Made by a program: the position numbers and the translations under genes. DNA of 36,457 nucleotides from Candidatus Coproplasma stercoripullorum (lineage in GTDB: Bacteria; Bacillota; Clostridia; Christensenellales; Borkfalkiaceae): positions 1 through 36,457 of the forward strand of contig DVHB01000075.1 in the NCBI GenBank assembly GCA_018712405.1, written 5' to 3'. Shown here in pieces: positions 14,993 through 23,374 of this stretch; position 1 is the first letter of the stretch; each line of letters starts with the position of its first letter. Under the pieces are notes generated by a model that was given only the letters and a program-made list of their open reading frames with translations, ran no database searches and was not told the origin of the DNA.

Positions 14993-15592
14993 TTATTCTT
15001 CCACATTTTCCAGATCGATGCCGCCCTTTATTTCGGTCGACTCTACAACCTTTCTCGTATTTATCTTCATGAGGCCCATCTTATAGAGCGGCATCGTGGC
15101 CATGAGAAGCGCCGTAATGCCGAGGAAAATAAGGTGGACTATGAGCACGTTGATCGTGGTGTCCCAATATGCGTGAACTTCGGTAGCCCCCTCTATGAGG
15201 CCCGTAAACTCGATATAGAACATAATATCCATAAACGCCATGAGCGCCATGGAGAGCACGCACAAAACGAGCGAAACAACCTTTACCTTTTTACGTTTAG
15301 GGAAGGAGTTCATGTAAAGCACGAGCGAGAGCACCGAGAACAGCGTGCAGACAAAGGTTGAAATACCCATCCAGTCGCCGCCCAGTCTGCTGTACACCGA
15401 CTGCGAAATGCTGCCGAGCGACAATATGTAGATAAGGCTGCTTACGATCAGGAAAAGGAAGGCTATATTGCTGGGGCGGCGCTTTAAGTTTACTATCTGT
15501 TTGCGGAACCACTCCTTGAGCCCTGCCTTGAAATTTGACCATGTGAACTTCTTTTTAGGTTCATCGATTACAATGTTTTCATTTTCAGACAT
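14993..15592 (-). CDS. Uncharacterised 4-TM protein after the ATPase gene
   Basis: 199-residue membrane protein. A basic amphipathic N-terminus (KFTWSNFKAGLKEWFRKQIV) precedes four hydrophobic segments: NIAFLFLIVSSLIYILSLGS, STFVCTLFSVLSLVLYM, VVSLVLCVLSMALMAFMDIMF and TINVLIVHLIFLGITALLMAT. The tail is hydrophilic. It starts 8 nt after the stop codon of the ATPase gene, with an AGGTG site inside that gene's end, so it belongs to the same operon. No similarity to a named transporter domain is recognised. Same size and topology as the proteins at 16661 and 17298. Confidence 0.75.
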   Translation of the reverse strand: MSENENIVIDEPKKKFTWSNFKAGLKEWFRKQIVNLKRRPSNIAFLFLIVSSLIYILSLGSISQSVYSRLGGDWMGISTFVCTLFSVLSLVLYMNSFPKRKKVKVVSLVLCVLSMALMAFMDIMFYIEFTGLIEGATEVHAYWDTTINVLIVHLIFLGITALLMATMPLYKMGLMKINTRKVVESTEIKGGIDLENVEE

Positions 15593-15600
15593 TTTGCACC

Positions 15601-16668
15601 TCACCTTATCGCCTTAGTAGTTTCAATATCGAAGAAGTGCATTCTGTCAGGCTCGAAACCTATAGAAATCTCATCTCCGAACTTATAGCTGCACCACTCG
15701 GCAAACTTGCAGACGACTATCTTTACGCCTCCCACTTTGCCGTGAACGAGGGTGTTCATGCCGAGGTTCTCGTTATTGTCGACTTTAAACTTAACAGAAC
15801 CGCCGCGCACAATATTTTCGGGGCGGACGCCGAGTATAACGGGCTTACCGTCGTAATCTTTGAGCCTTTCCGTCTGTTCTTCAGTGAGCGGATATTCAAA
15901 ATACTCGCACACGAACTTACCGCCCTCCACTTTTCCTTCGAACATATTCATGGGGGGAAGGCCGATGAAGGTTGCAACGAAGGTGTTAGCGGGATGTTCA
16001 TACAGTTCTATGGGCTTGCCTATCTGCTGGACGTGGCCCATCGACATACAGACTATTCTGTCGGCAAGGGTAAGCGCCTCGGTCTGATCGTGGGTAACAT
16101 AAATTATAGTGGCGTTGAGCTTTTTGTGAAGGAGCATCAGCTCCCTTCTCATGGAACCGCGGAGCTGAGCGTCGAGGTTGGACAGAGGTTCGTCAAACAG
16201 GAAAACCTTGGGATTGCGGACTATGGCGCGGCCCATGGCAACGCGCTGACGCTGACCGCCCGAGAGCTGCCTCGGCTTTTTATTCAGCTGAGCCTTTAAA
16301 TCGAGGATCTCAGCCGCCGCCATTACCTTGCGGTGGATCACCTCCCTCTTCTCCTTTCTGAGCGTAAGGGAAAAGGCCATGTTCTCGTAAATGGTCATGT
16401 GGCCGTAGAGAGCATAGTTCTGGAAAACCATCGCTATATCCCTGTCTTTGGGGGGAACGCGGGTACAGTCCTTGCCGTCTATGACAAGCTGACCCTTGGA
16501 GATATCTTCAAGTCCGGCCACCATGCGCAGCGTCGTCGACTTGCCGCAACCCGAGGGACCTACGAGCACTATGAACTCGCCGTCGTGTATGTCCATGTCG
16601 AAGTCATACACGGCCTGTACACCGCCATCGTATATTTTGTCGAGATGTCTTAAATTAACTTCAGGCAT
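15601..16668 (-). CDS. ABC transporter ATPase, UgpC/MsmX type (1)
   Basis: 355-residue ATP-binding subunit of a carbohydrate ABC importer. Walker A GPSGCGKST at 37-45, Q-loop VFQNYALYGHMTIYENMAF, signature LSGGQRQRVAMGRA, Walker B VFLFDEPLSNLD, H-loop YVTHDQTEA, then the C-terminal TOBE/OB regulatory domain (VILGVRPENI). ATG 16668 was chosen because GGGGAGG lies 7 nt upstream and it overlaps the end of the previous gene by 8 nt, indicating translational coupling. It is the natural motor for the two permeases and the binding protein upstream in the cluster. The second such ATPase lies at 31420. Confidence 0.95.
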   Translation of the reverse strand: MPEVNLRHLDKIYDGGVQAVYDFDMDIHDGEFIVLVGPSGCGKSTTLRMVAGLEDISKGQLVIDGKDCTRVPPKDRDIAMVFQNYALYGHMTIYENMAFSLTLRKEKREVIHRKVMAAAEILDLKAQLNKKPRQLSGGQRQRVAMGRAIVRNPKVFLFDEPLSNLDAQLRGSMRRELMLLHKKLNATIIYVTHDQTEALTLADRIVCMSMGHVQQIGKPIELYEHPANTFVATFIGLPPMNMFEGKVEGGKFVCEYFEYPLTEEQTERLKDYDGKPVILGVRPENIVRGGSVKFKVDNNENLGMNTLVHGKVGGVKIVVCKFAEWCSYKFGDEISIGFEPDRMHFFDIETTKAIR

Positions 16669-17296
16669 TTTCAACCTCCCCGGCAGGCGTTGCTTTATTC
16701 GCGGCATCCTGTGCGTCAAGTTCCTTTAAAGCGGCGTCTATAGAGATATTTCCGTCTTCGAGGTGCTTTGTAAACACTTCGAGCTGTTTAGCGCGCACAT
16801 AGCCGACTATTGCCGAAACCACTAAGCATGCGGCGGAGAGTACGAGATATATTATGAGTATCGTGCTCACCGCTGCCTGGTCGAGCGAGGTGCCGAAATA
16901 CCAGGCGGTGATCTCGTAAGTGGATTCCGGATAGAGATACCCGCCGCCCATGGCGATATCGGTAGGATAGATGAATATACGGCCTATCTGTATGACCGCT
17001 ATTATCAAAAGAGGGATGCAGTACTTCTTATTATAGGCCTTAACGCCTTCGGACGACAGGAACGTTATAAGCAGAACCGCAAGATTGAGTACTATGCTGC
17101 CGCCGATAAGTATCGAATAATACGTACCGTTGAGCAAGCTATAAAAAAGCATGAAATACAGGCACTCGAAGACGAGGCTTAAAAGCGCGAGACCGGAAGC
17201 GAGCGTATTGCGCTTATAGCGATATACGTCTGTTTTTATGACATCATGACTGTCCATCTCCCGTTTAACTCCCAGAAGTCTGCCAATATCGAACAT
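16661..17296 (-). CDS. Uncharacterised 4-TM protein before the ATPase gene
   Basis: 211-residue membrane protein. A short cytoplasmic N-terminus (MFDIGRLLGVKREMDSHDV) is followed by four hydrophobic segments: SGLALLSLVFECLYFMLFYS, YSILIGGSIVLNLAVLLITFL, IPLLIIAVIQIGRIFIYP and STILIIYLVLSAACLVVSAIV. The C-terminal 35 residues are charged and helical (LEVFTKHLEDGNISIDAALKEL). Start ATG 17296 has a perfect AAGGAGGTGG and lies 1 nt after the stop of the preceding gene. Its end overlaps the ATPase start, so 17885-15592 is a tight operon. The family is not recognised. Confidence 0.75.
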   Translation of the reverse strand: MFDIGRLLGVKREMDSHDVIKTDVYRYKRNTLASGLALLSLVFECLYFMLFYSLLNGTYYSILIGGSIVLNLAVLLITFLSSEGVKAYNKKYCIPLLIIAVIQIGRIFIYPTDIAMGGGYLYPESTYEITAWYFGTSLDQAAVSTILIIYLVLSAACLVVSAIVGYVRAKQLEVFTKHLEDGNISIDAALKELDAQDAANKATPAGEVENA

Positions 17297-17297
17297 A

Positions 17298-17885
17298 TCA
17301 AGCCACCTCCTTCTGAAGTCCTGCTTCGAGAAGGGCCTTTTCACCCTTCATCAGCTTTATTTTCCAAAGCAAATTATATCCCAGCGCAAGGGCGTTTAAT
17401 ATTACAAGAAAATAAACAACGTAGCCGATATAAAACATCACCTGGCTGTCGCCCGTGTGCGCAAAACGGTCAAGACTGATATTGCCGCCGTAGAATGTTT
17501 CCCAATCGACCTCTGAGATAAACATTACCTGCGTCTGGACGACGAGTATAATACCAACCACGGCAAAAACCACCATATAAAGCGCGCTTACGCCTATAGC
17601 AATATAGTTGGTTATGTAATAGTTGCGTCTCTTCTGACAGGCAAATATATACATCAATGCAACGAGGCAAAGGAATACAATTCCCAAAATCAAAATAATA
17701 TCATTGACCTGCTGACCGAAATTATACACGTTTGCCGCGTTGAAATAATCGTTCCTGTAGTCAAAAATATCACCTACGGTAGCCATGCCGCCCGTTATAA
17801 ACCCAAAGGCATAAACTATAGTTATTGCGCTCATTATTAAAGTGAGAAGACACAGGGTCTTTTGAAACCGCATCTGAGTTTTCAT
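17298..17885 (-). CDS. Uncharacterised 4-TM protein after the binding protein
   Basis: 195-residue membrane protein with four hydrophobic segments: LCLLTLIMSAITIVYAFGFI (may double as signal anchor), IILILGIVFLCLVALMYIF, IAIGVSALYMVVFAVVGIIL and MFYIGYVVYFLVILNALALG. An extracellular loop of about 30 residues (FISEVDWETFYGGNISLD) lies before the last segment. GGGGAAATGAT precedes the ATG. It is the first of the 4-TM genes after the lipoprotein gene. No EAA loop typical of ABC permeases is seen, so it is not a third permease. Confidence 0.75.
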   Translation of the reverse strand: MKTQMRFQKTLCLLTLIMSAITIVYAFGFITGGMATVGDIFDYRNDYFNAANVYNFGQQVNDIILILGIVFLCLVALMYIFACQKRRNYYITNYIAIGVSALYMVVFAVVGIILVVQTQVMFISEVDWETFYGGNISLDRFAHTGDSQVMFYIGYVVYFLVILNALALGYNLLWKIKLMKGEKALLEAGLQKEVA

Positions 17886-17915
17886 ATCATTTCCCCAAAT
17901 CCGTTGTTTGCCGCA

Positions 17916-17935
17916 CGCCCGCCCGAAAGCGGGCG
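17916..17935. other. Hairpin between binding-protein gene and 4-TM gene
   Basis: 7-bp stem CGCCCGC/GCGGGCG (17916-17922 with 17929-17935), with a second CCAAAG/CTTTGG hairpin nearby (17960-17975 area). Such hairpins after binding-protein genes often protect the upstream mRNA and so raise its level over the distal genes. Confidence 0.5.
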
Positions 17936-17989
17936 CACGGTGAAACGGTTATTTGCTTGCCGCCAAAGCGGACTTTGGTTTATTTGAAT

Positions 17990-20710
17990 TTATGCAGCGT
18001 AATTTGCGTCGTAATACTCGATAAGGAAGCCCCAAGCCTCGGTCATATAATCCTGGTATGTGTCATACTCGAGCCCTTCAATAACGGCAACTGCTGCAGC
18101 TGCGCTGTCGGGGAGGGTACCGCCTGCCGTGCCGAGATAAGTCGAGGTCGAAGTTTCGCCGTCGAGACCGCGGAACATTATTTCAAGAAGCCAGTTGATA
18201 TAAATGGAGCTGCCGCTGCCGAACCAAGTAGTGTTGAGCTGAGACCATTTATTCGAAATAGCCGAAGCGGTTACGGGGTCGTAAGGAAGAGCCGAAGGAA
18301 TGATCGTGTACCAGGGATTTTCGGTTATCTGCTGGTAAACGTGTTCGATAGTGCCGTTGGTGAGGCAGGCCGCAACCTTGTCTGCGCCGATTATGCCGCA
18401 GTCGGCCGTGCACTGATACTCGAAGGACTGGAGCTTGTTGCCTATGGGCAGAGCCGAGCCGATTATCGCGCGAGCATAGTTGGTGTAGCTGCGCGCATAT
18501 TTGGAGCCTATGGGAGCCTGGCCGAGCGTTATATCGTTAACCGTTCTGCCATAGTAGAGCTGAAGGTTGGCGTCCGTCATTGTAGGCTGCATCTCGCCCT
18601 TGTAGTATGTGCCGGAATAAACTTTGTTTTTGTAGATGAAGTACTGTGCGGCATATTCATCCTTCACGGTGTACTGGTCGGAGCCCTCTACCCGGTATGC
18701 AACGGTGTCGAGGCTTACGCCGGTAACTTCATCGTTGTACCAGAAGCCGTCATCGTCAGAGGTGAAGCCCGCTTCCGCCGTGCCGCTCAGATCGTTGGTG
18801 GACGACTGAGGACCGTATGACATGAGGATCTGGCCGTCGTTGGAGAACATGTAATCTATGAAGGCAAGCACTGCCGCGAGCTTTTCGGGATTGTTTGCCA
18901 CTGCTTCATAGGGAACCGCGAAGCCGGAGTTCTTGACCGAACGCCAGGACTCGGTAAAGCGCATCACCTTTCTGCCGTCGATATAGTCATAACCTTCGTC
19001 GTTGGTAGACCCGTCGTCATATTTGGATACAGGGGTAACGATGGGAGCGAAGTTGTAGTCGTCGCCGACAGCTGCAATTTCGGTGAGGCCCATTGCCGCA
19101 TAGCCGCCGTTGGCGGTCTGAGTCTGAACATAGTCCCAGATCATGAGCGCTTCGATCTCGTTAGCGGTGTAGTAGCTTATCGTGCCGTTGCCCGTTTCAG
19201 TACCGGTGTAGATGAGGCCTTCCTCTACGAGGGCGTTCATCCTGTCGAGAGCGGTGTATGTGTCTTCCTGGATACGCGCGTCCTTAATGCTGTTGTCGCT
19301 GTCGATATATGCATACTCGTAGCGGAATGTGAGGCCGCGCTCGCCGTAAAGCTCGCCGGTGAGAGACAGAAGGTCGTTGAAGCGCTGGGTGCTACCCTGA
19401 CGGCCGGAGATGGCGTATATGTCTGCCATGGCGGTCTGGGTGTCGAGCAGGCTGGTGTTGGTAACTACGCAGCGGGAGAGCGCTACGAGGAGGTCAACGT
19501 CCCATGCGGCGTTGTAGCCGTTGAACACGTCGGAGCGAACGTCGTAGAACTTGGCGCCGTCCTTAGTCTGGTAAGCTACGTCGATATAGGCGCGGAGGAT
19601 CGCAAGGAGCTGTGCGCCTGTAACTTCGCCGTCAGTCTCGTCGATGGCTGCGTTCTGCAGGTCGACTATGTTGCCGCTTTCAAGCGAGCCGGGATTTGCA
19701 ACGCCGGCTGCAGTCATTGCCTGTGCAAGCGCAGAGGAGCTGTCGGCAAGCTCATCGAGAACTGCGTCGTAATTTACGACTACGGTAGTGGTTGCCGAGG
19801 TATCTACGCCGTCGGGCACAGTGCCGTCCTCGTTGAGGTCGGCGGCGGAGACGTCGGTAGTTTCAACCCACCAGCTGCCGGTCTGTCCCATATAGGAAGT
19901 AGCCGAAGCGGAAGTTCCGTCGAGCACGTCGCCGCGTTTGCTGGCGGCCGTGCCGGTTGTGGCCTGCTTGGCCGTAGCCTGGGCGGTGAAAGTGGTGCTG
20001 TCGCCCGCCTCGGTGCCGTCGAGCAGTTTTTCGATCCACGTCATGTTGGCGATCTCGTACTTTTCGATATCGTCATTGCCGTCGAAATAGGGAGCCATAT
20101 ACATAGCGCCCGTATCGGTGCTGTTAGTGAGCGAGAGCATGATTATGGGATTATCTTCGAGGAATGCCTTATAGTTGGGCAAATAATCGAGATACATGCT
20201 TAAATCGAGGAACAGATCGGTATCGGCGTTGGCCTGAGTGTTTATCGCCGCGGTAGAACCCGTTATTACGTCATAGGTGGCAAGAACGCCGTCTGTTATT
20301 GCAGTGTTGATCTGCGCGTCGGAGCTGAGGTTTGTGAAGTTATCGGTAAAAGTAACGTCCAGTTCCTCCTGAAGCGCCGCCCATGCCGGCTTGAGCTGAC
20401 CTGCCGCATAATGGCTGCCGAAGAGGGTAAACTCGCCCGTTACCAACGCATCATTGTTCTGGTAGGTAATATAACCGTAGGGAGTCTTATTGTTGTAACC
20501 TACGTTCATGCTGAGAGCCGTGCCGCCTGCGTAGCTGAGACCGCCGTCCGCATCCGTGGAAACATCCAGCCTGGGCTGACTCTCGGTCTTGTCGGGAGGG
20601 GTGTCGGGATTGTCGGGATTGTCAGGTCCGCAGCCTGCAAAGCCGAACACCAGTGCGCCGGCCATAACGAGGCTGACAATTGCTGTTAAATACTTTTTGG
20701 TTTTACTCAT
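17990..20710 (-). CDS. Large lipoprotein solute-binding protein (LplA-like)
   Basis: 906-residue extracellular sugar-binding protein. Signal peptide with lipobox: basic SKTKKY, hydrophobic LVMAGALVFGFAGC, with the lipidated Cys near residue 27, then a PDNPDNPDTPPDK linker. The mature part resembles family 1 solute-binding proteins of the LplA/YtcQ type (TWIEKLL region, WRSVKNSGFAVPYEAV, AVLAFIDYMFSNDGQILMSYGPQ). It is almost twice the usual length (430-560), with a threonine/alanine-rich insert near residues 235-310. AAGGAG precedes the ATG. Gene order permease-permease-binding protein is that of LplBC/YtcP-type oligosaccharide importers. The neighbouring GH28, GH105 and CE8 genes point to pectic oligosaccharides. 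Confidence 0.9.
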   Translation of the reverse strand: MSKTKKYLTAIVSLVMAGALVFGFAGCGPDNPDNPDTPPDKTESQPRLDVSTDADGGLSYAGGTALSMNVGYNNKTPYGYITYQNNDALVTGEFTLFGSHYAAGQLKPAWAALQEELDVTFTDNFTNLSSDAQINTAITDGVLATYDVITGSTAAINTQANADTDLFLDLSMYLDYLPNYKAFLEDNPIIMLSLTNSTDTGAMYMAPYFDGNDDIEKYEIANMTWIEKLLDGTEAGDSTTFTAQATAKQATTGTAASKRGDVLDGTSASATSYMGQTGSWWVETTDVSAADLNEDGTVPDGVDTSATTTVVVNYDAVLDELADSSSALAQAMTAAGVANPGSLESGNIVDLQNAAIDETDGEVTGAQLLAILRAYIDVAYQTKDGAKFYDVRSDVFNGYNAAWDVDLLVALSRCVVTNTSLLDTQTAMADIYAISGRQGSTQRFNDLLSLTGELYGERGLTFRYEYAYIDSDNSIKDARIQEDTYTALDRMNALVEEGLIYTGTETGNGTISYYTANEIEALMIWDYVQTQTANGGYAAMGLTEIAAVGDDYNFAPIVTPVSKYDDGSTNDEGYDYIDGRKVMRFTESWRSVKNSGFAVPYEAVANNPEKLAAVLAFIDYMFSNDGQILMSYGPQSSTNDLSGTAEAGFTSDDDGFWYNDEVTGVSLDTVAYRVEGSDQYTVKDEYAAQYFIYKNKVYSGTYYKGEMQPTMTDANLQLYYGRTVNDITLGQAPIGSKYARSYTNYARAIIGSALPIGNKLQSFEYQCTADCGIIGADKVAACLTNGTIEHVYQQITENPWYTIIPSALPYDPVTASAISNKWSQLNTTWFGSGSSIYINWLLEIMFRGLDGETSTSTYLGTAGGTLPDSAAAAVAVIEGLEYDTYQDYMTEAWGFLIEYYDANYAA

Positions 20711-20782
20711 ACTTTTCTCCTTATAAAATTTAAAATTATATATAAACCCGAGTAACCATAAAGGTTTATATTCTTTTTGTCG

Positions 20783-20803
20783 CCCGCCCGCAAAGCAGAC
20801 GGG
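20783..20803. other. Hairpin between permease and binding-protein genes
   Basis: Nine-pair stem (20783-20791 with 20795-20803, two G-U pairs on the minus strand RNA) in the 109-nt gap before the binding-protein gene. It may set the relative level of binding protein and permeases. Confidence 0.4.
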
Positions 20804-20819
20804 AACTTGTACGGCGCAA

Positions 20820-21776
20820 TTACTCCTTTACGCCGCCCATATTTACGCCCTTCGCGAAATACTTCTGGATGAAGGGGTAAATTATCAGAATAGGGATGAC
20901 CGAACATACTACTATGGCATATGCGCAGCCCTCCATGGAGAGGGTGCTGTCATAAGGCCAGGGGTTGGCCTCCACGTCGTACGGGGTAATGAACGAAGTG
21001 TAACTCTCGATGAAGTTACGCAGATAAACCTGCACGGGCCACGAATATTGCTGCTGCGTGCCCATGATTCGCATCGCCCAGAAGTAGCCGTTCCAGCGGG
21101 ATATGCCGAAGAAGAGCGCCACAGTCGCAATTGTTGCCTTGCTCATGGGCAGATATACCTTCGTCAAAACCTGCATTTCGGTGGCGCCGTCGATGCGGGC
21201 GGCCTCCTCTATCTCTGCGGGCACGCCCTCGAAGGCATTGCGCAGCAGAATTATGTTGGTGGCGTTCATACCCATGGCGATAACTACCACCCACTTCAGG
21301 TCGATGGAATACATGGGGAGCGTCGTGCTGCCTTCGCCCGCCGTGCCGAAGATGGCGGCAAAGATATTTGCCGTGTCGCGGTAGTTGGCGTAAGTTGCAA
21401 CTACGCCCGCCGAGAACCACATGGTGAACACCAGGAAGAAGTTCCAGCCCCTGCGGCCCATTATGCGCTTCTTTGAAAGGGCATATGCGCCGAGAATGGA
21501 ATAGAACAAGCTCCATATCGTGCCCAGGAATGTCATGAATATGGTGTTTGAATAGCTTATCCAGAACTGGCTGTTGGTGAACGCCCACGCGAACGCGTCT
21601 ATCGTGGGTTCAACGGGCCAGAGCACGACTTCGCCGTTTGAGTTTGCCGCCTGTGAGCTGAACGCGCTGCTTATGGCATATATAAAGGGATATACGCACA
21701 TAAGAGCGAATACTATGAGGAAGAAATAGGCCACTATTTTGAAGATCAGTTCGGATACTTCCATTTTACGTTTCAT
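20820..21776 (-). CDS. ABC sugar permease (YtcP/LplC-like)
   Basis: 318-residue inner-membrane permease with about six membrane segments. The first is near residues 10-32 (IFKIVAYFFLIVFALMCVYPFIYAIS). The EAA loop that contacts the ATPase is visible as EIEEAARIDGATEMQVLTKVYLPMSKATI near residues 187-215. This is the CarB-type half of an oligosaccharide importer. AGGAGG lies 11 nt before ATG 21776. It follows the LplB-like permease gene by 16 nt. Confidence 0.93.
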   Translation of the reverse strand: MKRKMEVSELIFKIVAYFFLIVFALMCVYPFIYAISSAFSSQAANSNGEVVLWPVEPTIDAFAWAFTNSQFWISYSNTIFMTFLGTIWSLFYSILGAYALSKKRIMGRRGWNFFLVFTMWFSAGVVATYANYRDTANIFAAIFGTAGEGSTTLPMYSIDLKWVVVIAMGMNATNIILLRNAFEGVPAEIEEAARIDGATEMQVLTKVYLPMSKATIATVALFFGISRWNGYFWAMRIMGTQQQYSWPVQVYLRNFIESYTSFITPYDVEANPWPYDSTLSMEGCAYAIVVCSVIPILIIYPFIQKYFAKGVNMGGVKE

Positions 21777-21792
21777 AGAGCGCTTTTCCTCC

Positions 21793-22896
21793 TTAATACA
21801 GCGATACGTCGGTGGCCTTGCGGCTGACTATGTTGGCGCCTATAACCAGGATCATACCGAGGAGGTTGTTGGTCATTTCGCCCGCCATCGCATAGACTGA
21901 GTTTGACTGCGCATTCGCCCAGACGGAAACTACGTATGCCGTTTCATAGTTGCCCATCGGCGCCGCTTCTCCGCCGCCTGTCGTCGAGAACAGGAATATC
22001 TTTTCATACGAAACGTTGAGCAGCGAGCCTATCTTCATTATCAGCATTATCACGACGGTGGATAAGATACTGGGGATAACCACATATCTCATCTGCTGCA
22101 TCTTGCCCGCGCCGTCTATCTGCGCCGCCTCGTACGAAGTCGGCGAAACTGCGATTATCGCGGCGAAGAACACTATGCTGTCGTATCCCGCGTGTTCCCA
22201 AAGGTCGGTAACGATATATATCGCCCTGAAGTAGCGCGTGCTGTATACAAGGCCCGAACCGTTGGCTGCGTCGATATTTCCGGCTATCTGGCCCAGCGAA
22301 GAATTCTCGCCGCAGATGGCCGTAAGCAGTTGGGCGACCACGCCTTGCGCACCCGTGCTGGAGTTGGTACCGAACAGCGTTATCGCAAGAGTTGAAATAA
22401 CAACTATCGACATGAACTTGGGCAGGTATACGCACACCTGTACGATGCTTCTTACCACATTCGAGCGGATCTCGTTGAAGAAGAGCGCCAGAATTATGGG
22501 GAACGGGAAGCCGAACAGAAGGCCGTAGAACGCCAGAATGAACGTGTTGCGGAAAGACATCCAGAATTCAGTCGTGTACTGCTGTCCGCCGGTGAAATAG
22601 ACGGTGATAAAGTTCTCAAGACCATACCACGCGCCAGAGGCAGGATCGGCCGTATTTGAATAATAGTCCTTGAATACCGCCGTGAGTTCGGTCATGGGCA
22701 AATAACGCCAGAAGAAGTACACGAACAGCATCGGGACAAGCATCAAATACAGGCGCCAGTCGGTGACGAGTTTGAAGGCGATCTCCTTCCACCGCGTCTT
22801 TTCGACTTCATCCCTTACCTGTTGGTCGGGAGACATCGTATAAGCGCCTGTCTCCTCGTCTTTGGTAAGGAAATCGTCGCACTTGAGTTTGAACAT
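21793..22896 (-). CDS. ABC sugar permease (LplB/YteP-like)
   Basis: 367-residue permease, first gene of the cluster. A cytoplasmic N-terminus of about 45 residues precedes the first membrane segment (LYLMLVPMLFVYFFWRYLPM). The EAA loop is SYEAAQIDGAGKMQQMRYVVIPSI near residues 252-275. ATG 22896 is preferred over 22908 because GGAGGG lies 4 nt upstream only for it. Together with the permease at 20820 it forms the membrane channel. A large periplasmic-side loop holds the ENFITVYFTGG segment typical of LplB. Confidence 0.93.
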   Translation of the reverse strand: MFKLKCDDFLTKDEETGAYTMSPDQQVRDEVEKTRWKEIAFKLVTDWRLYLMLVPMLFVYFFWRYLPMTELTAVFKDYYSNTADPASGAWYGLENFITVYFTGGQQYTTEFWMSFRNTFILAFYGLLFGFPFPIILALFFNEIRSNVVRSIVQVCVYLPKFMSIVVISTLAITLFGTNSSTGAQGVVAQLLTAICGENSSLGQIAGNIDAANGSGLVYSTRYFRAIYIVTDLWEHAGYDSIVFFAAIIAVSPTSYEAAQIDGAGKMQQMRYVVIPSILSTVVIMLIMKIGSLLNVSYEKIFLFSTTGGGEAAPMGNYETAYVVSVWANAQSNSVYAMAGEMTNNLLGMILVIGANIVSRKATDVSLY

Positions 22897-22911
22897 AAAT
22901 CCCTCCATACT

Positions 22912-22932
22912 ACTTAAACAGAAGATTTAAGT
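22912..22932. promoter_or_regulatory. Palindrome upstream of the transporter operon
   Basis: ACTTAAA-CAGAAGA-TTTAAGT, perfect 7-bp arms, 15 nt before the operon's first start codon. A similar word (ATACTACTTAAAATCTT, minus strand) lies about 20 nt before uxaB. A TATAAA box lies next to it at about 22938. Candidate operator for the pectin genes. Confidence 0.45.
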
Positions 22933-23374
22933 TAATATTTTATACCCGCAGTTCTCTCCGCCCCGCCTCGTGTCAAGCGGTTTTAACGGTTGTCCCCCAT
23001 TGCCCTCCGCCCCTTGCGGAGCGGATAAGGCGCTTTTGCCGCGAGTTACGGAAAAGCCCCGCCGTTTGCCCGGACGTGCCTTCCGCTTCGACGGCTTCTA
23101 CGCCACGGATACAGAAAAAGCTGCATTGATATCAGATTTATTTTGCGATACGCCGCGTTTTGCCGCGGAACGCCGTTTTTAAAGAGATATTTGCCGCCGT
23201 TTTACCGCAAGGAACGGTAAAACGGCATAAGGGGCATGCCCCTGCCTGATTTCATTTTGAATTTTACGCCGTATATACTGTTTATTATATATTATGTAGG
23301 CCTTGCGGCCTGTCCGCGCTGCGTTTGTCTGACACATGCGCACTGCAGCTAATCAAAGGCACCCGGAGCGCTCA
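22933..23374. other. Gene-free stretch with hairpins
   Basis: No convincing gene. It holds CTCCGC/GCGGAG (about 23005-23021), an 11-bp perfect hairpin (23196-23206 with 23216-23226), the palindrome AGGGGCATGCCCCT (23229-23242) and AGGCC/GGCCT (about 23298-23311). Short ORFs here show no codon pattern or ribosome site. Confidence 0.5.

Noticed and set aside
17957-18820. 287-residue open frame on the plus strand opposite the binding-protein gene
   Set aside because: It lies wholly antisense to a well supported lipoprotein gene, has no ribosome site and its composition mirrors the codon bias of the sense strand.
22938-22982. TTGACA (minus strand near 22972) with TATAAA (near 22938) as transporter promoter
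   Set aside because: The spacer is about 26 nt, too long for a sigma-A promoter.
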